Shown here: positions 25,965 to 34,602 of the stretch, one piece after another
How the letters are laid out: the number at the start of each line of letters is the position of its first letter
How positions within the stretch are numbered: the first letter of the stretch is position 1
NCBI GenBank assembly: GCA_020026155.1
Contig: JAHHQX010000010.1
Location: 17,391 to 81,390, forward strand
Length of the DNA: 64,000 nt
Source: Actinobacillus sp.
Lineage (GTDB): Bacteria; Pseudomonadota; Gammaproteobacteria; Enterobacterales; Pasteurellaceae
Direction: 5' to 3'
The notes under the pieces: generated by a model
What the model was told of the DNA's origin: nothing
Seen by the model: the letters and a program-made list of their open reading frames with translations, nothing else
Database searches by the model: none
Made by a program: the position numbers and the translations under genes

Positions 25965-26831
25965 TTAAACAGATACAGCATTCTTTAATTTTTTTAGTGC
26001 GTTATTTTCTAACTGACGTACACGTTCAGCCGAAATATGATATTTATCCGCTAAATCTTGCAACGTGGCTTTGTCGTCATCTAGCCAACGCGAACGGATA
26101 ATATCTTGGCTTCTTTCATCCAACGCATCCAGTGCACTTGCAATTTGTTCTGTGGCTTGGGTTTCGTAATTTTCATCTTCAAGTTCGGCTGCAAAATTAG
26201 AGCTTTTATCTTCGAGATAAAGAGTAGGTGAAAAGCTATTTTCTTCTTTATCTTCTGTTGGAAGATCGTAGCCTAAATCTGCCCCCGTCATGCGACTTTC
26301 CATTTCGATAACATCTTTAGGAGATACGCCTAATTCTTCCGCAACCATTTTCACTTCTTGATCATTAAACCAACCAAGACGTTTTTTATTTTTACGTAGA
26401 TTAAAGAATAACTTGCGTTGCGATTTTGTGGTTGCAACTTTCACAATACGCCAGTTTTTTAGCACGTATTCATGAATTTCCGCTTTAATCCAATGGACAG
26501 CGAAAGAAACCAAGCGAACGCCCATATCGGGATTAAAACGTTTAACTGCTTTCATCAAACCGACAGTGCCTTCTTGAATTAGATCTGCGAGCGGTAAGCC
26601 ATAGCCGGAATAACCACGTGCCACGTGAATAACGAAACGCAAGTGTGAAAGTACAAGTTTACGTGCAGCCGCTACATCCCCCTCATAAAAAACGCGTTCA
26701 GCGAGTTCCTTTTCCTCTTCAGCGGAGAGCATGGGTTGTTCGTAGGCAAGGTGAATATAACTTTCAATATTACCATTTGGAACTAAGGTTAAACTGCGAT
26801 TCTGTGACTTTTCTTGGGTACTATCTTTCAC
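25965..26831 (-). CDS. rpoH: RNA polymerase heat-shock sigma factor (sigma-32)
   Basis: Directs transcription of heat-shock genes. 288 aa. Region 2 reads LRFVIHVARGYSGYGLPLADLIQEG and FAVHWIKAEIHEYVL. The RpoH box TKSQRKLFFNLRKNKKRL (about 134-151), the site of FtsH/DnaK control, identifies it as sigma-32 rather than another group 3 factor. Region 4 helix-turn-helix near the C-terminus (LADKYHISAERVRQLE). Not next to ftsEX here; roxA ends 30 bases upstream. Confidence 0.97.
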   Translation of the reverse strand: MKDSTQEKSQNRSLTLVPNGNIESYIHLAYEQPMLSAEEEKELAERVFYEGDVAAARKLVLSHLRFVIHVARGYSGYGLPLADLIQEGTVGLMKAVKRFNPDMGVRLVSFAVHWIKAEIHEYVLKNWRIVKVATTKSQRKLFFNLRKNKKRLGWFNDQEVKMVAEELGVSPKDVIEMESRMTGADLGYDLPTEDKEENSFSPTLYLEDKSSNFAAELEDENYETQATEQIASALDALDERSQDIIRSRWLDDDKATLQDLADKYHISAERVRQLENNALKKLKNAVSV

Positions 26832-26861
26832 TTGTATCTTCCTTCTAATGTCTCAGAGAGA

Positions 26862-28055
26862 TTAATCTTCAATATAAACCAGACCATCATCAAGCCAGTT
26901 ACAAATACTGTCTAAAATGAGCCAAATTGCTTCTTTATCGGTAGGATTGTGCCATAAATTTAAGAGTTCTTCATAATTAAAACTTTCGCCATTTGCCAAA
27001 CGTTTTAATAATTCTGCCTCTTCTGGGGTTAATTCATCTAGCCATTCGCCATTAGCGTAAATTTGGAGCGGATTTTCACGATAGAGGATTTTTGCATTAT
27101 TGTCTTGGCGTAATCGTGCGCCTTCGTGCATAAGTTGCGCTTCAATTTCTTCAATGTCTGTCATTTCTTCGGTAGGAAGAATGTCATAGCGACGTGAACT
27201 AAGTTCTTTAGCAACAGCTTGTTGGAAAATTTCATCAAAAGCTGAACTTTCCGCTAAGGTTTGCAAAAAGTGTTTTTTTAATTCAGAAAATGTTGCTGGG
27301 GTTAATTCGCCACAAGGCTGAACATTTGGCGTAAAGCGCACTGGAATTTGCAAGATAGAACGATTATCACCACTATCATGATTAAGCATTTGTGTCGCCG
27401 CATCTAGAAGAGCAGCAGGATTAGTTAAACGTAATCCGAATGAGAATGTTAAACAATCTGATTTTGCCACGCCATAATGTGCCATACGTGATGGTATGTA
27501 AAGAACGTCTCCAGGTTGCATGGTTTCATCAATAACTAACTCGCCCATATCGTCAAAAATACGAATAGGTTGATTTGGTTTAAACTCAGTTGTTGGATCG
27601 CACCATTTCCCAAGTTGCCAGTGGCGTTCACCATACCCTTGCACCAGAAATACGTCATATTCATCGTAATGTTTGCCTACAGAGCCCCCTTTAGGCGCAT
27701 AAGACACCATAATATCATCACGAGCCCACTGCGGGATGAAATCAAAGGCTTGCCAAAGATTACCTAACTCTAATGACCATTGCTCCATATTTTGCACAAG
27801 CACGGACCATTTTTCGGGTAAATTTTTAAAATCTTCTTCACATAATGGGCTTCTACTCAAACGCCAATCATCGTCATTAAATTGTTTAACTAAACGAGCC
27901 GTAGCATCTTCATTCTGTGCAAGTTCGATAATATCAGCTGGCTCAAATTGCCCGATAATTTGGGGTAATCCTTGGCGAATAAGCAACGGCTTTTTTTGCC
28001 AATAGTCACGTAAGAATATTTCAGGCGTAATGGCTGCGGGAAGTATAGTTTTCAT
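26862..28055 (-). CDS. roxA: 50S ribosomal protein L16 arginine hydroxylase (JmjC/cupin oxygenase)
   Basis: 2-oxoglutarate/Fe(II) oxygenase of the YcfD type that hydroxylates an arginine of L16. 397 aa, a little longer than E. coli YcfD (373). Iron ligands fit H129 and D131 in GKHYDEYDVF and H193 in SRMAHYGV, and PGDVLYIPSRMAHYG precedes the last ligand. C-terminal winged-helix-like region. The length and N-terminal region fit YcfD. Confidence 0.9.
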   Translation of the reverse strand: MKTILPAAITPEIFLRDYWQKKPLLIRQGLPQIIGQFEPADIIELAQNEDATARLVKQFNDDDWRLSRSPLCEEDFKNLPEKWSVLVQNMEQWSLELGNLWQAFDFIPQWARDDIMVSYAPKGGSVGKHYDEYDVFLVQGYGERHWQLGKWCDPTTEFKPNQPIRIFDDMGELVIDETMQPGDVLYIPSRMAHYGVAKSDCLTFSFGLRLTNPAALLDAATQMLNHDSGDNRSILQIPVRFTPNVQPCGELTPATFSELKKHFLQTLAESSAFDEIFQQAVAKELSSRRYDILPTEEMTDIEEIEAQLMHEGARLRQDNNAKILYRENPLQIYANGEWLDELTPEEAELLKRLANGESFNYEELLNLWHNPTDKEAIWLILDSICNWLDDGLVYIED

Positions 28056-28102
28056 GGCGAATCTCTTTGATATAATTTAAAATTTTAAGCTATAACATTA
28101 GG

Positions 28103-28393
28103 TTATGAATTCATGGCTTGTTCTTTCGCACGTTGACGACGTATTTCACGCGGATCGGCGAGTAATGGTCGGTAGATCTCAATACGATCCCCATTATTCA
28201 CAGTATCTTTAAGGGTAACGGGGCGACTAAAAATACCGACTTTATTTTTGTGTAAATCAATTTCTGGGAATTTTTCTAGTACGCTAGAATGAATAATCGC
28301 GTCTTCGACAGTTGTGCCTTTAGAAACAGTATAACTTTTTAAAAAATAACGTTTTGGCAGTGCATAAGCGATCGTAATGCGGATATCAGACAC
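28103..28393 (-). CDS. rnfH: RnfH family ubiquitin-fold protein (RatB/PasI-like)
   Basis: 96 aa. The beta-grasp core includes KNKVGIFSRPVTLKDTV and GDRIEIYRPLLADPREIRRQ, the strongly conserved RnfH end. In many gammaproteobacteria it follows ratA (toxin/START-domain protein), but no ratA is next to it here; argR is divergent and roxA downstream. Function unknown; antitoxin-like roles have been proposed in E. coli. Confidence 0.9.
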   Translation of the reverse strand: MSDIRITIAYALPKRYFLKSYTVSKGTTVEDAIIHSSVLEKFPEIDLHKNKVGIFSRPVTLKDTVNNGDRIEIYRPLLADPREIRRQRAKEQAMNS

Positions 28394-28485
28394 AAATTTC
28401 TCCTTCGATAATCCTGTGAAAATGGCAGAACAATTTTATGATGAAGTTTCCATTATACCTAAAGTTATTTTTCCATTAACTAAAA

Positions 28486-28503
28486 TACGAATAAAAATTA
28501 GAA
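28486..28503 (+). promoter_or_regulatory. Candidate ARG box upstream of argR
   Basis: TACGAATAAAAATTAGAA matches 15 of 18 positions of the ArgR consensus TNTGAATWWWWATTCANW, counting N and W as allowed. It is 83 bases before argR. A second, poorer AT-rich half follows at about 28507. Autoregulation of argR is usual. Confidence 0.5.
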
Positions 28504-28585
28504 AAATTTTATAAATTGAAAAAGTATTTAATAAATCTATATTTTTATGCAAAAATCTAAACACCAATATTCTGAGGAGGAATAA

Positions 28586-29050
28586 ATGAGTAATAAGCCT
28601 GATAGTTTATCTCTCGCATTTAAAACGTTATTGGCAGAGGAACGTTGCTCTTCACAATTAGAAATCGTTAATGCTTTGCAAGAGCAGGGTTTCCATCAAA
28701 TAAATCAATCAAAAGTTTCACGAATGTTAAGTCGATTCGGGGCTGTACGTATCCGTAATACAAAAGGTGAAACTGTCTATTGTCTACCCAACGAATTAAG
28801 TGTACCCTCAACGACAAGTCCAATTAAAAATTTAGTCTTAGATATCGACCATAATAATGCGGTTATTGTTGTGAAAACCAGTCCTGGAGCAGCGCAATTA
28901 ATTGCAAGATTATTGGATAATTTAGGGAAGAGCGAAGGCATTTTAGGCACGATTGCTGGCGATGATACAATTTTTATTACGCCTACCCTAAATTGCAAAA
29001 TTACGAAGTTAATGGGAGATATCGAAGCATTATTTGACGCAGCGCTATAA
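28586..29050 (+). CDS. argR: Arginine repressor
   Basis: Arginine-binding hexameric DNA-binding protein. 154 aa. N-terminal winged helix (about 1-70) with SKVSRMLSRFGAVRIRNTKGE; C-terminal oligomerisation and arginine-binding domain with VVKTSPGAAQLIARLLDN and the conserved GTIAGDDTIFI (about 130-140). AGGAGG precedes the start. A candidate ARG box lies upstream. Confidence 0.97.
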   Translation: MSNKPDSLSLAFKTLLAEERCSSQLEIVNALQEQGFHQINQSKVSRMLSRFGAVRIRNTKGETVYCLPNELSVPSTTSPIKNLVLDIDHNNAVIVVKTSPGAAQLIARLLDNLGKSEGILGTIAGDDTIFITPTLNCKITKLMGDIEALFDAAL

Positions 29051-29078
29051 AGTTTTATTGACAATAACGTAGGGGAAA

Positions 29079-29969
29079 ATGATGAAAATATTTGTCACCG
29101 GTGCAACGGGTTTTGTGGGAACAGCTTTAACGAAAGCATTATTGGCGGATGGACACCAAATTGTTGCGTTAACACGCAATGCTCAAAAAGCACAAGGACG
29201 GCTTCCAGCAATTGAATGGGTCGAACAATTAGACGCATTTTCAAATTTTGATCATTTTGATGCGGTAATTAATTTAGCCGGTGAGCCTATATTTGATAAG
29301 GCATGGGATGCGGACCAAAAAGTTAAACTTACTCAAAGTCGAGTAACAATTACCCAGCAGTTATCCACCCTCATTAATGCAAGTCAGACACCTCCTAAAG
29401 TTTTTATTTCAGGCTCAGCAATGGGATATTATGGTGATGGTGGTGACAGGTTATTAACCGAGAAATCTCCTTCTGGTACTAATTTCACAGCAGAATTATG
29501 CCGTAAGTGGGAGTCTGCTGCACTACAAGCAAATACGCGTGTTTGTCTTGTAAGAACGGGGATTGTATTTGCCTTACATGGTGGGGCATTTCCAAGAATT
29601 TATCGCCTATTTAAATGGGGGCTTGGGGGCAAACTCGGCGGGGGTGCACAATATTGGTCGTGGATTAGTTTAACGGATATGGTTCGCGGAATTATGTTTT
29701 TACTTACGCACCCTAATTGTGAAGGACCATTTAATTTCGTTACGCCAGAACTGATGACTAATGAAACTTTCACACGGCAGTTATCCCATTATCTCCATCG
29801 ACCTGCATTTTTTTCAGCACCCACTTTTATTTTGCGGTATGTCTTAGGTGAACGTGCAGATTTGTTGCTTGATAGTCAGAAAGGTAAGCCGGAAAAATTA
29901 TTAAAAGCGGGATTTGTTTTTCAAAATAAAGATTTTGCTGATTTTCTACAATCGCTTCCATTGAAATAA
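29079..29969 (+). CDS. yfcH: TIGR01777-type NAD-dependent epimerase-like protein (YfcH)
   Basis: 296 aa extended short-chain dehydrogenase-like protein. N-terminal nucleotide-binding GATGFVGTALTKALLADGH (about 8-26), FDAVINLAGEPI, and SGSAMGYYGDGGD with YYG in place of the usual catalytic Tyr context. The C-terminal DUF1731 region includes FNFVTPE and ends in DFLQSLP. Substrate unknown. It may start at the second ATG. A terminator separates it from ycgL. Confidence 0.9.
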   Translation: MMKIFVTGATGFVGTALTKALLADGHQIVALTRNAQKAQGRLPAIEWVEQLDAFSNFDHFDAVINLAGEPIFDKAWDADQKVKLTQSRVTITQQLSTLINASQTPPKVFISGSAMGYYGDGGDRLLTEKSPSGTNFTAELCRKWESAALQANTRVCLVRTGIVFALHGGAFPRIYRLFKWGLGGKLGGGAQYWSWISLTDMVRGIMFLLTHPNCEGPFNFVTPELMTNETFTRQLSHYLHRPAFFSAPTFILRYVLGERADLLLDSQKGKPEKLLKAGFVFQNKDFADFLQSLPLK

Positions 29970-29979
29970 AAACGAGCAA

Positions 29980-30014
29980 AAAAGGGAAAATTCCGTTAGA
30001 ATTTTCCCTTTTAT
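29980..30014 (+). terminator. Terminator after yfcH
   Basis: AAAAGGGAAAATTC, loop CGTTA, GAATTTTCCCTTTT. A 14-bp stem. Unlike many in this window it does not use the ACGCCCC repeat. Confidence 0.88.
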
Positions 30015-30032
30015 ATTAAGAAGGATTTTCTG

Positions 30033-30323
30033 ATGCTTTGTGCTATTTATAAAACTCATAAAAAGGATGGGATGTATCTTTATGTTAAAAAACGTGATCA
30101 ATTTGATGAGGTTCCAGAAGCGCTCCTTGAGCATTTTGGTAAACCGATTTTTGTGATGTTATTTAATTTATCGGGTGAAAAAGCACTTGCACAATGCGAT
30201 AAAAAAATTGTTGAGCAACAACTTGAAGAAACCGGATTTTATCTCCATTATCCTCCTAAGAGTGAAAATCTTTTTGAGGAATGGGTTGCTCAAAATAAGA
30301 AACAAAAAATTAAAAATGATTAG
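30033..30323 (+). CDS. ycgL: YcgL domain protein
   Basis: 96 aa. It matches the YcgL pattern: MLCAIYKTHKKDGMYLYV start, EALLEHFGKP, VMLFNLSGEKALAQ and GFYLHYPP. A small cytosolic protein of unknown function. xthA starts 8 bases after its stop, so both are on one transcript. Confidence 0.92.
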   Translation: MLCAIYKTHKKDGMYLYVKKRDQFDEVPEALLEHFGKPIFVMLFNLSGEKALAQCDKKIVEQQLEETGFYLHYPPKSENLFEEWVAQNKKQKIKND

Positions 30324-30331
30324 GAACATAT

Positions 30332-31135
30332 ATGAAATTTATTTCATTTAATATTAATGGGTTGAGAGCCCGCCCTCACCAATTAGAGGCGATTATTGAA
30401 AAGCATCAACCTGATGTGATTGGTTTGCAAGAAATTAAAGTATCGGATGAAGATTTCCCACATCATCTTTTTGAAAATTGTGGTTATCATGTTTTTCATC
30501 ATGGACAAAAAGGACACTATGGTGTTGCCTTACTTTGTAAACAAAAACCAGTAGCTGTACGCAAAGGATTTAGTACTGATGCACCTGATGCGCAGCGTCG
30601 TTTGATTATGGCAGATATTGAAACTGAGTTTGGATTACTTACCGTGATTAATGGTTATTTCCCACAAGGGGAATCGCGTAAACACGAAACAAAATTTCCA
30701 TTGAAAGAAAAATTCTATGCGGATTTATTGCATTATGTAACCAAAGAACATAATCCAGATAATCCAATTTTAATTATGGGTGATATGAATATTTGCCCAG
30801 GTGATTTAGATATTGGGATTGGTGAAGTGAATAAAAAACGCTGGCTAAGTCGCGGAATTTGTGCATTTTTACCAGAAGAACGTGAATGGTACCAACGCCT
30901 TTATGATGCAGGATTAAAAGATAGTTTCCGTCAACTTAATCCGCTCGCGTATGATAAATATTCGTGGTTTGATTACCGTTCAAAAGGCATTTTAGATAAT
31001 CGTGGATTACGAATTGATCACATTTTAGTAAATGATATGCTGATGCAGCATTGCGTTGATGTGGGCATTGATTTAGAGATTCGTAACATGGAGAAACCGT
31101 CTGATCACGCACCAGTTTGGGCGACGTTTAAGTGA
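30332..31135 (+). CDS. xthA: Exodeoxyribonuclease III
   Basis: AP endonuclease and 3'-phosphatase/exonuclease of base excision repair. 267 aa, as in E. coli. Metal ligand E34 in GLQEIKV, MGDMNICPGDLDIG (about 149-162) with the catalytic Asp/Asn, and PSDHAPVWATF at the end with the catalytic His. Followed 7 bases later by the DUF695/RraB-like gene. Confidence 0.97.
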   Translation: MKFISFNINGLRARPHQLEAIIEKHQPDVIGLQEIKVSDEDFPHHLFENCGYHVFHHGQKGHYGVALLCKQKPVAVRKGFSTDAPDAQRRLIMADIETEFGLLTVINGYFPQGESRKHETKFPLKEKFYADLLHYVTKEHNPDNPILIMGDMNICPGDLDIGIGEVNKKRWLSRGICAFLPEEREWYQRLYDAGLKDSFRQLNPLAYDKYSWFDYRSKGILDNRGLRIDHILVNDMLMQHCVDVGIDLEIRNMEKPSDHAPVWATFK

Positions 31136-31142
31136 GGAAATT

Positions 31143-31910
31143 ATGGCAGCACAATGGCAGCATTACCGGACTAATGTGAATGGTAATGAAGCACTTTTTT
31201 CTGTGAATTTGAGTTATGTAGATGAGCAACGTATGGATGCGTCTACCGTAGTACAATTTGAATTACCTTTTGAAGCAGAAAGTGATGGACTGCCATCAGA
31301 AAGTAACTTTAAACGTTTTATTCGAGATTTAATTAAAGTTACTTCCTTAATTAACTCATTAGAAGATGTGAGTTATGTAGGATACTGGCTTTGTAAAGGC
31401 ATTGCACAGGTTTATTTCTACTGTACTTATGAAGATAAATCTGAATTAGTTGCAATTCTAGAACATGCAAATTGTCAAAAAATTAAAGCGCAACTTGATC
31501 CTACCTGGGATATTTACTTTGATTTTCTTATCCCTTCACCATTAGAAATTAAAATGACAGCGACCGAAGAAATGCTGTCTATTTTGCGCCAACATGGGGA
31601 AGAATTGGATAAAGCGTATAAAATTGATCATCGTTTTTATTTCTACCAAGAACAAGATATGCAGGAATTTTTAGAATACGTAGCGGAACAGGATAAAGAT
31701 TTTTTATCTTTGCAGCATAGTAATATGCCCGTACCGGTCCGAGAAAATGAAAATGCGTATTTAGTTAAGGTAGAGCAAGAGGTCAATTTAGAAGAAAATA
31801 TTATTTTTGATACAGTTGAATTTTTTGAACAAACTAGTCAGGAATTTCAAGGTCGTTATCTTGGGTGGCGTCCACAAAACTCGGTAATGGATGAAAAATA
31901 TTTAAATTAG
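31143..31910 (+). CDS. Two-domain protein: DUF695-like N-terminus and RraB-like C-terminus
   Basis: 255 aa, no signal peptide or membrane segment. Residues 1 to ~140 look like the DUF695 fold (QWQHYRTNVNG..., STVVQFELPF, DPTWDIYFDFLIPS). From ~145 to 240 it resembles RraB-type regulators of RNase E: a helix (MLSILRQHGEELDKAYKIDH), RFYFYQEQDMQEFLEYV, an acidic stretch, and a closing RYLGWRPQ. The domain calls are from pattern memory and are moderate. Last gene of the ycgL-xthA unit; terminator follows. Confidence 0.65.
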   Translation: MAAQWQHYRTNVNGNEALFSVNLSYVDEQRMDASTVVQFELPFEAESDGLPSESNFKRFIRDLIKVTSLINSLEDVSYVGYWLCKGIAQVYFYCTYEDKSELVAILEHANCQKIKAQLDPTWDIYFDFLIPSPLEIKMTATEEMLSILRQHGEELDKAYKIDHRFYFYQEQDMQEFLEYVAEQDKDFLSLQHSNMPVPVRENENAYLVKVEQEVNLEENIIFDTVEFFEQTSQEFQGRYLGWRPQNSVMDEKYLN

Positions 31911-31935
31911 TACGTTTAAATATTTCAATTCTACT

Positions 31936-31967
31936 GCGGGAAAGATAGATATTTCCCGCTTTTTTTG
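31936..31967 (+). terminator. Terminator of the ycgL-xthA unit
   Basis: GCGGGAAA, loop GATAGATA, TTTCCCGC, then eight T. Confidence 0.92.
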
Positions 31968-32070
31968 TTCACAGCAATAGATAAAATTGATTGTGAGAAT
32001 TAAAGGTAAGGGTGTTACAATCCTTAAAGTAAATTATAAATGAACATAAGTAAGTGAGAGTGAAGCAGTT

Positions 32071-32637
32071 ATGGCTCGTCAAAAGAAAACACGTAAAATT
32101 TCAGATATTATGCCAACCCGCAAGGCTGACAAAAAGGTAGCAATGCCAAAAAATCGTCGCCAAGCGAGTCGTTATGAGCTAGACGCGCAAGCCCGTGAAG
32201 ATAAGAAAAAACGTAAACATAAAGGGCTTTCTTCGGGTAGTCGTAATGGCGGTATTGAGAAAAAAGAAATTAAAAAACAAAGCATGCCACAGGACCCACG
32301 CGTGGGTAGTCGTAAAAAAGTACCACTTATTGTGGAAGAAGTGGTGGGTAAAAACTTAAAACCAATTGCTAAGTCGAAAGAAGTTATCGAGATTGTTAAA
32401 CCGACAGTACTCGATCCTAATGTAGAGCTTATGCAATTAGAAAACAATGAATGTTTAAATCAGCTTTTAGATGATTTAGAAGCAGGTAAAAAACTCTCTC
32501 ATGAAGATCAACAATTTGTTGACGAATGTTTAGCACGCATTGAAGAGCTTATGGAACAGCTTGGGCTTGCAGATGAAGAAAGTGAGGAAGATCTTTACCG
32601 CAGTTTTGAAAAAATTGATATTAACCAATTTAAATAG
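32071..32637 (+). CDS. yihI: Der GTPase-activating protein YihI
   Basis: Stimulates the GTPase of Der and so modulates 50S ribosome assembly. 188 aa. Very basic, disordered N-terminal half (KKTRKISDIMPTRK, EDKKKRKHKGLSSGSRN) and an acidic helical C-terminal half (LDDLEAGKKLSHEDQQFVDE, GLADEESEEDL), the YihI layout. Starts after GTGAGAG. The next gene begins 9 bases downstream. Confidence 0.92.
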   Translation: MARQKKTRKISDIMPTRKADKKVAMPKNRRQASRYELDAQAREDKKKRKHKGLSSGSRNGGIEKKEIKKQSMPQDPRVGSRKKVPLIVEEVVGKNLKPIAKSKEVIEIVKPTVLDPNVELMQLENNECLNQLLDDLEAGKKLSHEDQQFVDECLARIEELMEQLGLADEESEEDLYRSFEKIDINQFK

Positions 32638-32646
32638 GATACATTG

Positions 32647-33087
32647 ATGTTGTGGGGACTATTGGGTTTAGGCGTTATTATTGTTGCGGTGATGCTCGCC
32701 TACGCCATCTATCTTTTATTAAAGCTTAAAAAACAAAAATTAGCTTTCCGCAAAGCAAGAGAATTACGCGCTGAACGCTTGAAAGAAAGCATTTTAATTA
32801 TTGCTAAAGCAATGCAAAGTGGCGACTGTAATTTTTCTGAAGGCGTTATTCGCATTAAAATGTTATTGCAGCCACTTGGGCTTGATTTTACGCGTTATCC
32901 TGCTATGCAAAATTTATATGAGGTCGTGATGGATATGCCTACTCACGAGGCGCGTAAAGCATTAAAACGCAATGAGCGTATGCGTCTTGATTTGATTCGT
33001 GAAAAAGCAGAAGGTGATTATCAAGATAACATTCATCAGGAGTTACCACTATTAATTAAAGAAGTGGACGCTTACGCAATCAATTAA
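32647..33087 (+). CDS. DUF2489 membrane-anchored protein
   Basis: 146 aa from ATG 32647 (a TTG one codon earlier is in frame). One N-terminal membrane helix (about 3-25), then a basic helical cytosolic part including ESILIIAKAMQSGDCNFSEGVIRIKMLL and YEVVMDMPTHEARKALKRNERMRLD split by turns. Family DUF2489, often found after yihI. Function unknown. Confidence 0.8.
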   Translation: MLWGLLGLGVIIVAVMLAYAIYLLLKLKKQKLAFRKARELRAERLKESILIIAKAMQSGDCNFSEGVIRIKMLLQPLGLDFTRYPAMQNLYEVVMDMPTHEARKALKRNERMRLDLIREKAEGDYQDNIHQELPLLIKEVDAYAIN

Positions 33088-33126
33088 AGATTTATGAAAT
33101 ATAACGATTGATCAGAGGAGAACTTT

Positions 33127-34488
33127 ATGACAAAACATTATGATTACCTAGCGATTGGGGGCGGAAGCGGTGGCATTGCCTCAATTAACCGTGCAGCCCA
33201 ATATGGTAAAAAATGTGCCATTATTGAAGCAAAAGAATTAGGTGGCACCTGTGTAAATGTAGGTTGTGTGCCTAAAAAAGTCATGTGGTATGGCGCTCAA
33301 ATGGCAGAAGCTTTACATGAATACGCCCCTGCTTACGGCTTTGATGTTGAAGTTAAAAAGTTCGACTATAAAAAATTGGTAACTAATCGCCAAGCTTATA
33401 TTGATCGTATTCATCAATCTTACAATAATGTATTAGCAAACAATCATGTTGATGTAATTCATGGTTTTGCAACCTTTGTAGATGCTCATACGGTAGAAGT
33501 AAATGGTGAAAAAATTACTGCTGATCATATTCTGATTGCTGTGGGCGGACGTCCTGCTCGCCCAAATATTAAAGGCGCAGAATACGGTATTGATTCCGAT
33601 GGGTTCTTTGAATTAGAAAGCTTACCAAAATCTGTTGCCATTATTGGTGCGGGTTATATCGCCGTAGAAATTGCTGGAGTAATGAATAGCTTTGGTGTAG
33701 ATACGCATTTATTTGTGCGCCAAGGTACACCATTACGTAGCTTCGATCCTCTCATTGTAGAAACCCTTTGTGATGAATATGCGCGTCAAGGTATTGAAAT
33801 TCATACTTTCAGCGTTCCACAAGAAGTGCTTAAAAATGCCGATAATACCTATACCATTATCTTTGAAAATGGTCATGCACATAAAACAGATTGCCTAATT
33901 TGGGCGATCGGGCGTGTTCCGACTACGGATAAAATTAACCTTCAAGCTGCTGGTGTAGAAACCAATGATCGTGGTTTTATTAAAGTAGATAAATTCCAAA
34001 ATACCAATGTACCTGGTGTATATGCAGTGGGTGATATTATTGAAGGCGGAATTGAATTAACACCAGTTGCGGTTGCCGCAGGTCGTCGTTTATCAGAACG
34101 TTTATTTAACAATAAGCCAAATGAACATTTAGACTACAATCTTGTTCCTTCTGTGGTGTTCTCTCATCCACCGATTGGTAATGTTGGTTTAACTGAACCA
34201 AAAGCAATTGAAAAATATGGCAAGGAAAATGTAAAAGTATATCAAAGTAAATTTACGCCGATGTATACAGCCATTGCCGATCCAAAATATCGTCAAGCGT
34301 GCCGTATGAAACTCGTTTGTGTTGGTGATGATGAAAAAGTTGTCGGTCTACACGGTATTGGTTTTGGGGTGGATGAAATGATTCAAGGTTTTGCGGTCGC
34401 AATCAAAATGGGTGCAACAAAAGCAGACTTTGACAATACAGTAGCTATTCACCCAACTGGCTCTGAAGAATTTGTGACAATGCGCTAA
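33127..34488 (+). CDS. gor: Glutathione-disulfide reductase
   Basis: FAD/NADPH flavoenzyme that reduces GSSG. 453 aa. FAD-binding GGGSGGIASINRAA (11-24), redox disulphide C42-x4-C47 in GGTCVNVGCVPKK, NADPH domain GAGYIAVEIAGV, and the C-terminal interface HPTGSEEFVT with catalytic His. MWYGA after the disulphide and the RQ/R pattern in FVRQGTPLRSFD support a glutathione rather than lipoamide enzyme. The repeat-pair hairpin terminates it. Confidence 0.96.
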   Translation: MTKHYDYLAIGGGSGGIASINRAAQYGKKCAIIEAKELGGTCVNVGCVPKKVMWYGAQMAEALHEYAPAYGFDVEVKKFDYKKLVTNRQAYIDRIHQSYNNVLANNHVDVIHGFATFVDAHTVEVNGEKITADHILIAVGGRPARPNIKGAEYGIDSDGFFELESLPKSVAIIGAGYIAVEIAGVMNSFGVDTHLFVRQGTPLRSFDPLIVETLCDEYARQGIEIHTFSVPQEVLKNADNTYTIIFENGHAHKTDCLIWAIGRVPTTDKINLQAAGVETNDRGFIKVDKFQNTNVPGVYAVGDIIEGGIELTPVAVAAGRRLSERLFNNKPNEHLDYNLVPSVVFSHPPIGNVGLTEPKAIEKYGKENVKVYQSKFTPMYTAIADPKYRQACRMKLVCVGDDEKVVGLHGIGFGVDEMIQGFAVAIKMGATKADFDNTVAIHPTGSEEFVTMR

Positions 34489-34510
34489 TTTTTGCATTAT
34501 AAATAATATC

Positions 34511-34556
34511 ACGCCCCGATTTTCATAAATTTTTTTGAAAATCGGGGCGTATTTTT
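34511..34556. repeat. Inverted pair of the 25-bp repeat; terminator of gor
   Basis: ACGCCCCGATTTTC (34511-34524) and its reverse complement (34537-34550) around an AT loop, then ATTTTTT on the plus strand. It lies between convergent gor and the spermidine-synthase-like gene. Confidence 0.9.
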
Positions 34557-34602
34557 TATGGCGCTTAAATTACCGTTATTTTAAATAACAGGTGATTTAG
34601 GC

